64,000 nt of DNA, from NCBI GenBank assembly GCA_036186865.1, contig AP025067.1:26993853-27057852 (forward strand), in the 5' to 3' direction. Position numbers and translations under genes: made by a program. The DNA comes from Eustoma russellianum. Its lineage: Eukaryota; Streptophyta; Magnoliopsida; Gentianales; Gentianaceae. The notes beneath the pieces were generated by a model that was not told the origin of the DNA, did no database searches, and worked only from the letters and a program-made list of their open reading frames with translations. Shown piece by piece: positions 10,292 to 20,213 of the stretch; positions within the stretch are counted from its first letter, which is position 1; each line of letters opens with the position of its first letter.

Positions 10292-12070
10292 ATGCATGAA
10301 CCCTTAGATGAAATGAATCAAGAAAATTTGCAATTGGAAGATGATACAACTAATAATCCAATTACATATGATAACATTCACACTAATGAAACTTTTGAAC
10401 AAGATGAGGGTGAACCTAGTCAATCTAGGAATTGGTGGCACCCTAGAGAATTAATCATTGGGGATCCAAGTGTTGGGGTTAGAACACGTAGAAACATAAG
10501 TCAACTTGAAGGACATAGCTTAGTCTCACACATAGAACCTAAGAATGTTAAGGAAGCCTTAGGTGACATATCATGGATAGATGCTATGCATGAGGAATTA
10601 AATCAATTCACAAGGAACAACGTATGGGACTTAGTACCTAAACCTGAAGACAAGTCTATCATAGGAACTAAATGGGTCTTTAGGAATAAAATGGATGAAC
10701 AAGGAAATATTACAAGAAATAAGGCTAGACTAGTCGCACAAGGTTATAATCAACAAGAAGGAATAGATTATGAGGAAACCTTTGCACCCGTTGCACGACT
10801 AGAAGCAATTAGATTGTTACTTGCAATTGCAAGTCTAAGTAACATTAAACTCTTCCAAATGGATGTCAAGAGTGCATTCTTAAATGGATACATCCAAGAA
10901 GAAGTGTTTGTCAAACAACCCCCTGGATTTGAAGATCCAAAGAATCCTAACCATGTTTACAAGCTTAAGAAAGCTTTATATGGTTTGAAACAAGCTCCAA
11001 GAGCTTGGTATGATAGATTTGCAAACTTTCTTATTGCGAATAATTATGAAAGGGGAACCATAGACAAAACATTATTCCTAAGAAGAAAAGGTAATGGTTT
11101 GTTAATAGTTCAAATATACGTAGACTATATTATCTTTGGTTCAACTAACCCTACCTTAGTAAAAGACTTCAAAGAATGTATGAAGTCAGAGTTTGAAATG
11201 TCAATGGTAGGAGAGTTGAATTATTTCTTAGGACTCCAAATCAAACAAACCCCTCAAGGAATTCACATTAGCCAACTTAAGTATGTCAATGATATGATTA
11301 AGAAGTTTGGCTTTGAAGATTTGAAACCTACAACTACCCCCATGAGTGTTAGTACCAAACTCGATAAGGATGAAAATGGTAAACCTTTTGATGACACACT
11401 CTATAGGTCTATGATTGGCTCATTGTTATACTTAACTGCATCAAGACCTGATATCATGTTTAGTGTGTGTATGTGTGCTAGGTTTCAATCTTGTCCTAAG
11501 GTATCACATTACAATGCAGTGAAAAAGATATTTAGATATCTTAAGCATACACCTCACTTAGGACTATGGTACGATAAAAATGCTAAGTTGGAATTACACG
11601 CATATAGTGATGCTGATTATGGTGGTTGCAAGTTAGATAGAAAATCCACTAGCGGCACATGTCAATTCATAGGAACCAATTTGATCTCTTGGTTTTCTAA
11701 AAAGCAAGCTAGTGTAGCTCTTTCTACCACTGAAGCCGAGTATATTGCTTTGAGTTTATGTACTACCCAAATACTTTGGCTTAAACAGCAACTTAGTGAT
11801 TTTGGCATTAAAATGAAAAAGATTCCAATTTTCTGCGATAGCACAAGTGCAATCAATCTTTCCCGGAATCCGGTGCTTCATTCTAAGGCCAAACACATTG
11901 AGGTGCGATACCACTTTCTTCGCGATCATGTTCAAACTGAGGACATAGTGATAAACCATATAAGAACTGAACACCAAATCGCTGATATCTTTACCAAACC
12001 CCTTAATCAAGCCACGTTTGAAAACTTACGAGCCAAGTTAGGTATGATGACTTACGATACCATTGTATAG
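10292..12070 (+). CDS. Element B Pol part 2: reverse transcriptase and RNase H
   Basis: 592 codons, same frame as part 1. The N-terminal linker is acidic. Reverse transcriptase motifs: NNVWDLVPKP, KWVFRNKMDEQG, ARLVAQGYNQ, MDVKSAFLNG and ALYGLKQAPRAWY. The catalytic box reads IYVDYIIFG where YVDD is expected, so the second catalytic Asp is replaced by Tyr near 11125. RNase H: YSDADYGG, TTEAEYIAL, DSTSAINL and the end ADIFTKPL. The stop is TAG at 12068-12070. The changed active site should abolish DNA synthesis by this copy. Confidence 0.92.
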   Translation: MHEPLDEMNQENLQLEDDTTNNPITYDNIHTNETFEQDEGEPSQSRNWWHPRELIIGDPSVGVRTRRNISQLEGHSLVSHIEPKNVKEALGDISWIDAMHEELNQFTRNNVWDLVPKPEDKSIIGTKWVFRNKMDEQGNITRNKARLVAQGYNQQEGIDYEETFAPVARLEAIRLLLAIASLSNIKLFQMDVKSAFLNGYIQEEVFVKQPPGFEDPKNPNHVYKLKKALYGLKQAPRAWYDRFANFLIANNYERGTIDKTLFLRRKGNGLLIVQIYVDYIIFGSTNPTLVKDFKECMKSEFEMSMVGELNYFLGLQIKQTPQGIHISQLKYVNDMIKKFGFEDLKPTTTPMSVSTKLDKDENGKPFDDTLYRSMIGSLLYLTASRPDIMFSVCMCARFQSCPKVSHYNAVKKIFRYLKHTPHLGLWYDKNAKLELHAYSDADYGGCKLDRKSTSGTCQFIGTNLISWFSKKQASVALSTTEAEYIALSLCTTQILWLKQQLSDFGIKMKKIPIFCDSTSAINLSRNPVLHSKAKHIEVRYHFLRDHVQTEDIVINHIRTEHQIADIFTKPLNQATFENLRAKLGMMTYDTIV

Positions 12071-12318
12071 TTCTATCTTTTGCATGATTTGCAAAATAAA
12101 GGGGGAGATAGCATAAGTACATGATTTTAGATTTTAGTTGCTAAGTCATCATTTGGTATGAAATGATAAGTTTCAAATATAAGTTAAGAGTTAAGTATAG
12201 GTTAAGGGGGAGAGTATGAGTTGAGGGGGAGCAACATACTTTTTAAAAGTTGAAATTTATAAGTTGTGACATTAAAATCATGTTAGGTTATTTTGAAAAT
12301 CATCCAAAAGGGGGAGAA
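12071..12318 (+). other. Element B 3' untranslated region with polypurine tracts
   Basis: AT-rich spacer with four purine runs (AAAGGGGGAGA near 12100, AAGGGGGAGA near 12205, GAGGGGGAGC near 12223, AAAAGGGGGAGAA at 12306-12318). The last one abuts the 3' LTR and is the plus-strand primer. Multiple tracts are typical of SIRE-type elements. Confidence 0.8.
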
Positions 12319-14826
12319 TGTTGAAAAATATGTTTGGATAATTTTCAAAGTCATGATTTTAAGTGTTACATGTCACATATGGTGTTATAAATGAAAAAGA
12401 TGAATAAGTGAAGAAAAATGATATTGATGTTTAGTTTTTTTTTGAAATAATTTTCTAAAATGTGATGAATTGGTTGTTTTCATTTGTGTATGATTTATAC
12501 ATGTTCATTATGTGAATATTATGTGTTTTTGGTGATTATTATTGTCCTGTGACTAACATGCCTTGGAAGTTTCTACAACTTACCAAAAAGGACAAAATTG
12601 GTATTTTGAGTTTTGTAGGAACATGATATGGTGGAAATATTTCAAGAGCATATTCTTATACTATTTATCATGACAAAGTTGATATCATGATTATTTATGA
12701 CCATCCGGGTCATTTCTTGAGTTTTCTTACACCAGGGGTATTTTGGTCATTTTACCCCCAAGGGTATTTTTGGTATTTTCACTCAAGGAATCTCTTGAGT
12801 ATATTATTATCTTCATTCTGGAGCTGTGTTATTATTATTTTGAAGATAATATGGTGATCTTATATCTTATTCTCTCAACCGATGATATTATTGACTATAG
12901 CTGGATATGTGACGATTTGAGATGTCACATTCTATTTTTTCTCGAAGACCCTCTTATATATGTTATAAGAGAACATTTATCATCATTATTCAGAGATATT
13001 AAAGGTGTCAAAGGTGTGGAAATGATCTCAACATATAAGAAGAAATATTGGGAAATTTCGGTGTTACACGTTGACATAATCTTGTCAAGTGTTATCTATT
13101 TATTTCTTCTTCAAAAATCTGAGTTGCTACACTTATATATATGTGGAAAAACGTGACTAATCAGGTAGACATGATGTGATATTCATTTTATGAGTTGGAG
13201 ACAAGTGGACCAACCAAAAAGGAGCTAGTTGGCAAAATTGCCAACTTGGATTTTTTCTAAATATAGCCAACGGCTATATGGTTTCTTGGATTATTTTTCA
13301 GCAGATTTTTTGAAGTCAAATGGAGCTCTCACATGCCCTATTATGTTGCTTGAAGTTGAGGATAATTTGGTGGTATTATCATTTCTTATTTAATTAAGAA
13401 AAAGAAAAGAACAAAAAACACTTTTGAAATGTAGCCAACGGCTACATCCTTCTTGGAGCTGAATTTTTCAATTTGAAATTGGTCTCCCACATACCTATTA
13501 TCTTGCCAAAGAGTTGAGAAGATGGTGGAATGGTTATGGCCTTATTATCTTCTTGGTTTCAAGATAATTCCAAGACAAATCCAAGGTGTAATTTTCGGCC
13601 ACATCATTTTGCCAAGGTGGACCAATCATGGTGTTTTATTTTGCCAAGTGTACAAAGCCAACCAATGATGAGAAGACATTTGGAGTTGATGATGAAGATA
13701 ATGACACATTGGCATTCTTATCTTCAAGGCTCAAATCACATTATAAATAGAGGCATTGGTGAAGAAGATGAAACACACTTGAAGCTCACAAGCATTCTAT
13801 AGCTTTCATATTCATCTTCTTGTTCTTGTTGTTGTATTTTGTTGTAGCAAAGTTGTTCTTAATATTTTGGTGAGCTACAAGCCTCTTGAGCTTCATTTGT
13901 AAGATTGATTAGCCATCTTTATAAGGCTACATCAATAGGTGTTGGAGGTATTGCAACTAAGTGTTGCTTAGAAGGTGATTATCCAAGTCTTGAGTAGGGT
14001 TGGTGTATAACCCAAGGATCAAGCTTGGCTCTTGTTGTAAGGTGTTCATATCATAGTGAAATCCAAGGAAAGGTGTTCCTTGGGACTGGAGTAGGTCACA
14101 TTGACCGAACCAGGATAAATCCTCGATGTTCTTCTCTTGTTTCTTTATTTCTATTTTCTGCCCGTTTTTGACTGCAGTTTTCACCCAACTTCACACAATT
14201 TGAAAAAATAGCTAAACATTTTCAAAATTCGTGATTTTTGGTGGAGTTATACTTCAGACTGTTAGCTTTCATTTGCAACAAGAATCACTTGATTTGAGCA
14301 AGTAAAAGTTAGTCTTTCAGTCTTTGCAAGATAACTGCTCCAATCTGGCTGCAATCTGACCAGTTTTGAGAAAAGTTAAATTCTGTATTTTTCAAGAATT
14401 GTTTGAGGTCAGGGCCTTTTGGAAACTTCATCTACACATCCTAAGGAGTGTTTTGATATAAAGATCAACCTTTTTGGTTGAGTATTCAAAGAGAAACACT
14501 ATTTTCAAAATCAGCAACATTCTGTCCAATTCTGTCCAGATTGACCATCTAAATCTTTTAATTTGTTTGAAGGGTCAAACGATCTTATTTTTGTCTGATT
14601 TTTGGACAGAGTCTTGTTAACTCATTGAAGTTTAATTCTGGAAAGTTTCATAATTTTTGGAGTTGTGTACAATTATTTGTGAATTTTTGAAAAACGGGTT
14701 CTGAATCTGAGTTGGTCTCAGATTCTGTTTTCAAGGGGATTTTAACAAAGGGTTGTAGTGTAATTTCCGCTAACCACTATTCACCCCCCCCTCTAGTGGT
14801 GTTCATTGCAGGTGCACGGTCCAACA
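12319..14826 (+). repeat. 3' LTR of element B
   Basis: 2508 bp, almost identical to the 5' LTR. Differences seen by eye include a G/A near 12593, A/G near 13682, C/T near 13741 and an extra C near 14790. It is followed directly by the TGCTG duplication and then by element A reverse transcriptase. Confidence 0.95.
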
Positions 14827-15972
14827 TGCTGTATCAGGACAAGAGAAAAAGGTGTGTAAACTTGTCAATTCTTTGTACGGACTTAAAAACACCCAAACAG
14901 TGGCATTTGAAGTTTTATGAGGCAATGTTGTTAAATGGCTTCAGGATCAACGAGTGTGACAAGTGTGTGTACATCAAGAACACACCAGACGCCTATGTGA
15001 TAGTATGTCTATATGTAGACGACATGCTCATCATGGGCAGTACTCGTGAGGTCATCTTGAATACCAAGAAGATGTCAACACGAAATTTTGATATGAAAGA
15101 TATGGGGCTTGCCAATGTTATTCTAGGAATTAAAATTTCTCGAATAACTGAAGGCCTTGTTATGTCACAAACTCATTATATTGAATCTGTTCTCAAACGA
15201 TTCAATATGTTTGATACAAAACCAATAAAGACCCCATTAGACTTAAGTATACACTTAAGAAAGAACCGAGGTGAACCTGTAGCTCAATTGAAGTACTCAC
15301 AGGTAATTGGAAGTCTGATGTACATAACAAACTGTACAAGACCAGACTTAGCATGTTCAGTAAACAAATTGAGCAGGTTTACGAGTAATCCGAGTGAAGA
15401 TCTTTGAAAAGCTTTAAATAGAGTGATGAGGTACCTGAAGTACACAATGAACCTTGGATTACAGTATACAAGATATCCAGCAGTATTGAAAGGATACTGT
15501 GATGCAAATTGGATATCAGATAGCAAGGACTCTAAGTCCACCAGTGGATACCTATTCACTATTGGTGGTGGTGCTGTGTCATGGAAGTCCACAAAATAAA
15601 CGTGCATAACTCAGTCCACTATGGAAGCTGAGTTCATAGCACTAGATAAAGCTGGAGAAGAGGCTGAATGGCTTCGAAATTTTCTAGAAGATGTTCCATG
15701 TTGGCCTAAGGCAATCGCTTCTATCAGCATATACTATGATAGTCAGTCTGCTATAAACGAGCACAAAGCAGCATCTACAATGGTAAGTCACGACATATAC
15801 ATCGGAGACATAATACCATTAAGCAATTGATCTCTAATGGCGTGATTTCCATTAATTACATAAAATCAAAGGAGAATCTTGCGGATTCGATTACAAAAGG
15901 CCTGCCTAGAGATCAGATGTCAAAATTGACAAACGGAATGAGACTTAAGCCTATTACGCAAGAATCTTTGTA
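14827..15972 (+). pseudogene. Element A 3' part of reverse transcriptase and RNase H (broken)
   Basis: Continues element A after the insertion of B. Seen: the LVNSLYGLK motif, then a one-base shift; the catalytic box LYVDDMLIMG intact near 15015; GSLMYITNCTRPDLA; and RNase H motifs GYCDANW, GGGAVSWKS and TMEAEFIAL. In-frame stops stand at 15405 and 15596, and a frameshift near 15770 precedes the terminal ENLADSITKG motif. The coding end is TAA near 15971. The fusion ORF beginning at 14712 inside the LTR is an artefact of the insertion. Confidence 0.85.
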
Positions 15973-16520
15973 ACGGTAACCCAACCTTGTTAACTGGAGC
16001 TCCCAGAATCTTGGTTCAATGGGACAACTAAGTTATGAAAGTTCAGTTTAGCACTTACTCATTCCACTAAATAAAAGTGCTGTCTGCAGAGAATATTTAG
16101 GGTAAGCTAAAGCTTTTAATGTGTCCTATATCTTGATACATCAAGTGGGGTATGATAGAATACTCTTGATATGAATCACCTATGTAAGTGTGAAGTGGAC
16201 CGCTTCTATGAGAATTATGTGAAGCAAAAAAATCTCTAAAACACTTTTTGAAACCAGGTTGTTCATTGCCAAAACGAACACAACCATGAGAACCAAAAGA
16301 GTGTTAAAGGAAATATTGTGTGAGTATTGTTGTCTAGGTTCACAGCAAAGGCTGACTAGTTCAAGACATCAAGTCACTACTTAGCCGAGTGAATCCGATG
16401 GTACATCACTACGAAAGGTTCAAAGCCAGAATCTACCTCTTCTGATGCGACATTCCCTTGTCTGACTTCTTGCTAGAGTCTGCATTTGCATTTGTATTAA
16501 TTTTCATTCATGTGGGGGAT
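15973..16520 (+). other. Element A 3' untranslated region and polypurine tract
   Basis: Non-coding, ending in GTGGGGGAT just before the 3' LTR, the plus-strand primer. It shares the string GGACCGCTTC and the overall layout with the 3' region of element D, supporting one lineage for A and D. Confidence 0.7.
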
Positions 16521-17791
16521 TGTTGGAAGAAATTTTGGATATGGGTTTGTCTAAAGTTGGTGAGCACAATAATTTGAGCTTAATTATGATTAGTATCCGT
16601 TAATCAAAAATAGAAACTAATGAGTCCTAAATTATCTACGTAATGAGTAGATGATTTTAGGCTTTTGAATCACTCAATTTCGATACCGGGTGAATGAGAA
16701 ATTAATGCTCAAAGTAGGAGTAAAAATTGGTTGCAAATTAGAAAATTGGTGATGTGGCTTCATGAGAAGAAGACACATCACCTTTTTGCAAATATACCAC
16801 ATTGGCAAATTGAAAGGAAAATGCCACCAAATATAGTGCTACGAGAGGCACTTTAGATGTGCCCCAAGGGCAAGAGAATTTTTGACCGGAGGGAAGACGC
16901 AGATGGCTGCCACACACGCCTGCGCGCCGCCGCCCGCCCGCCCGTCCTTCCGGCTCGGCTCGGCTCGGCTCGTGGCTCGTGGCTCGTCCGCCCGGTTCTT
17001 ATCTTTTTGGAAAAAAAATTTTTAAATTTTTTCAGAAAATAAGTTACCTGATCCTACGGTTATTGATTTAATCCTACGATCTAACGGCTCGGATTAAGCT
17101 GGCAGTTTCAGTTGACTGATTCCTATCAGTCGTGGGTTATTGGCCATCAGAGGCGGTCGTGGGGTGCGTGGTGATCGTGTGGGTTACTTGTCGATCACTG
17201 CGGTCGTGGGTTGCCGTAACCTCCAAGATTTCCCTCTATAAATGGAGGCAATGCTTTGCCTCTGAAAAACACCGAAATTTTTCTTCTCTTCTCCCGCTGC
17301 ATACGGGCATTCTGCATAAATTATTGATGCATACTGCATACACTACTGCTGCATTTCATCAATCCAAGAAGTCATAACACTTGCCAGGTTCGTGGAGTTC
17401 TTACGTAGTAGTGTCACTCGTTGGAACCGTTAGCCGTTGTATCCCGGGATACGTTTGAAATTTCCGTTTGGGCACAGTATACTTGAGCAATTTATCTTAA
17501 GGACAGAGTCCCGGACTCGCCTCGGTTTGTGTGTTGAGTTCATTCCTGTGTTGAGCTCATCCCTGTGCTAAGCTCTTCCTATGTTGAGCTCAGCTCATCC
17601 TGCGCTGAGCTCAGCTCATCCTGTGCTGGCCTCAGCTCATTCATGTGCTGGCCTCAGCTCTTCCTGTGCTAGCCTCAGCTCATCCCTGTGCTGGCCTCAG
17701 CTCTTCTATGTGCTGAGCTCTGCTCATCCTTGTGTTGTACACAATGTCAGTTTCGTTCTCTAATAAATCTGAATTTGTATATGAGGCTATA
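16521..17791 (+). repeat. 3' LTR of element A
   Basis: Starts TGTTGGAAG, ends GAGGCTATA and is followed by ATATA. It carries a TATA box at 17237 and a minisatellite at 17525-17735. It is clearly diverged from the 5' LTR, including indels, in contrast to element B. Confidence 0.88.
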
Positions 17792-17796
17792 ATATA

Positions 17797-18361
17797 GACA
17801 TGATGTGTTAGTGTGTTAGTGAATGACTTTATTAAATACAGGGTCATGTAATCGTGAACAAAGGGTTTGGTCAAGAGAGACATCCTCGTCTTTTCGGTCT
17901 CTTTATGTGTCCTCTCATTGGAACTGTAATCTTCCAAACGTACACCAGAAGGCCCCTTGAATTATTATATGTATGTTAAAATGTCTATTCTTGAAGCCGA
18001 TTGCTCTTAATTCCTATTTGGCTTGAGGCTCCATTTTCAAAATGATTCTTGGAAGTATTCGAATTAAAGAACACATTCACTTAACTGCGTCTTTTTTTTC
18101 CCTTTCTTTTTTGAATGTGTGTTTTGACTTTAATAATCACTACAAAGTATCATGTGCTAGAATTCGACTCTTGCATGTGTTTAACGAAAACGTGGGGGTC
18201 CTTTTTTTTTTTTTTAATATGGAATCCAGCGGAAAGTGTGTTTTTGAATGATACACGAATACTGTATGTTTTGTATGGAGCGTATAATCTTTATCTTCTG
18301 TACAAAATTTATATGTTTTTCTATTACTATGTACGTTTTAGTAGTTTTCTTTTCTAATGAA
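17797..18361. other. Intergenic, start of it is the right half of a split SINE
   Basis: Up to about 17830 this completes the SINE interrupted by element A. The rest, to 18361, shows no gene. Confidence 0.5.
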
Positions 18362-18607
18362 GTCAATGACACACTATGTTTTGACTTTGGAATATGATGG
18401 AATAAAGCAAAATTACTCACTAAAATGATTGCGTTTCTTGTATTTGTGAAGTAGCAGTCGATCGACACAACTTGACGCAATTTTATTATGAGTCATCCGG
18501 AGACAACCTCTGTGTGTTTCAAACACATGGGTAAGGTTGTGTACTCCCGCCCCCCTTTACCGTGCCATAAGTGGGAGCCTATAAAGCAATGAATAATGTT
18601 GTTGTAT
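18362..18607 (+). repeat. SINE-like repeat, family 1
   Basis: A full-length-looking copy, from a start resembling GGAGTCAATGACACAC through GATGGAATAAAGCAAAAT, GTGAAGTAGCAGTCGATCGAC, CTTGACGCAATTTT and GTTGTGTACTCCCG to an ATGTTGTTGT tail. Confidence 0.7.
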
Positions 18608-18926
18608 GCGCGTTTTAGTAGAAACAAATATAAAATATGTTTAAAACACATCCTTATGTTACTATATTGAAACCTTATTCTAGCTCTTTGGAGACTGAAA
18701 AAAAAGCATGAAAAGTAATGGTTTTTTTTTTTTTTTTTGTGGTCTGGTTGATTAATGAGAATGGTTTCCCCATATTTGTATAGTCTTTACGTTTTCCTTA
18801 ATACGTCTTAACCGTTTTGTTATATTTTGCTCATTATTTTGTACACTTATGTCATGCACAAAAACACTTGAATAAATAAATTAATAATAATGCTCAAAAC
18901 ATATAAACATGACAATCAAAACATAT
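18608..18926. other. Intergenic, AT-rich
   Basis: No gene or clear repeat, apart from a T run near 18722-18740. Confidence 0.4.
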
Positions 18927-19184
18927 ACAACAACAACTACGTTATCTCATTGCCTTATAGGCTCCCGCCTATTGCAGGATAAAGGGAGTCGGATATACGC
19001 AACTATACACATGTGTTAGAAATACACAGAGGTTTGTTTTCCGATGACTCATAATGAAAATTACGTCAAGATGTGCCAATCAATTGCTACTTCACAAAAC
19101 GCATCCAATTTAGTGAATCATTTTAATTTATTTCATCATATTCCAAAATCAAAAAAAAAAAGTACTTCACTCCATTGAAAATGA
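18927..19184 (-). repeat. SINE-like repeat, family 1, inverted
   Basis: Reverse copy of the 18362 repeat, beginning ACAACAACAAC (the tail) and ending CACTCCATTGAAAATG. Confidence 0.7.
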
Positions 19185-19375
19185 AAACAGACAATGGAAA
19201 CAAATGAAAAGACAAACTCGAGACTAACGAAAGAAGTGCTTCATTCGGACAACCGAACAGATAAAAACCCAAAATAAATGTGACACAATGTAAGTCGTCA
19301 CAAAAACCGTTGTGTCATATAGGATGACAAGAATCATTAAACAAAAATAAAATTATTAAAATAACACATAGATGT

Positions 19376-20161
19376 TTATGTATTAACAAACCTACAATTG
19401 TTCCTAACTTCCCCATCCACATAAGTGTCCGGATTCGTAATGTTTCCCAATTTCACCATTGATTCTGCAAATTGCTCAAAAAAATGCAAACGAATTGATT
19501 GCATATTTCTTGACAAGCTCTTNNNNNNNNNNTCTTGACAAGCTCTTTCGTTTGAAGCGCAAGAATACTTGAATATAATTCTTGATCCGAATTAAGGAGC
19601 CCTTCTCCATTTAATAATAAATGGAAATAAGAATTATCAAACAAATTTGGAGTCCTGTAATCCATCGGCGATTCATTTTGATTGCCGCCGCCGGCCGCCG
19701 GACAAGTCGACTTCAAGGTGTCGAGGTGGGTGTCGGAAGCTGGAGTGGTTGCACTAGTGATTGGGTAATCTCCATATATTCTGTTCCTGTAGTTCACACA
19801 CCTTGCCATTCCTATTGTGTGGGCACCTATATATACATATATTTTTAACCATAGGCAAAAAATTGATTAATAGCTTTGTGTTAGTCTATAATCAGTTGAA
19901 TAATGAGATTTGATATTCCATTTTTAATGTTGTTTTCATAATACATATGATATGTTCAATCATGAATGTGTTCTCTTGAAAGGTTTCATACAGACATGTA
20001 AATGCGATCTGATATACACAGTCTTAACCCTACACTTTGTGTTTTCACAGTTTGAATTGTGTTTGCAGTTTGAATTTGTGACCTTGAGACTGTTTATGTG
20101 GCTCGACCCCGTGACCTTAAGATCACCCAGCATCAACCTTACCAGTTGCTTCAAGACCCGT

Positions 20162-20213
<52 letters not shown>

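Larger units (their letters stand above)
5094..14826 (+). mobile_element. Copia LTR retrotransposon B (SIRE-like, young)
   Basis: A 9.7-kb element with 2507/2508-bp LTRs starting TGTTG and ending CAACA, a perfect TGCTG target duplication (5089-5093 and 14827-14831), an initiator-Met primer site, gag, pol in copia order and a GGGGGAGAA polypurine tract. By eye the LTRs differ at about nine substitutions and one C-run indel, about 0.4%, so the insertion is recent. Long LTRs, the PPLFDGNNF-type Gag start and repeated GGGGGAG tracts before the 3' LTR fit the SIRE/Maximus group. No envelope-like ORF is seen. Confidence 0.95.
933..17791 (+). mobile_element. Copia LTR retrotransposon A (old, interrupted by element B)
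   Basis: A complete Ty1/copia-type element: two related LTRs (933-2192 and 16521-17791) both start TGTTG, and a perfect 5-bp duplication ATATA flanks them. The domain order gag, protease, integrase, reverse transcriptase, RNase H marks it as copia. All coding parts carry stops or frameshifts, and the LTRs differ at many positions, so it is old and inactive. Gag and leader resemble element D at 56.6-62.7 kb. I infer a Tork/TNT1-like lineage, but that is not certain. Element B (5094-14826) sits inside its reverse transcriptase. Confidence 0.92.

Noticed and set aside
14712..14826. N-terminal 38 residues of the ORF that runs into element A reverse transcriptase
   Set aside because: This part is LTR B sequence fused by the insertion; the true coding text begins at 14827.
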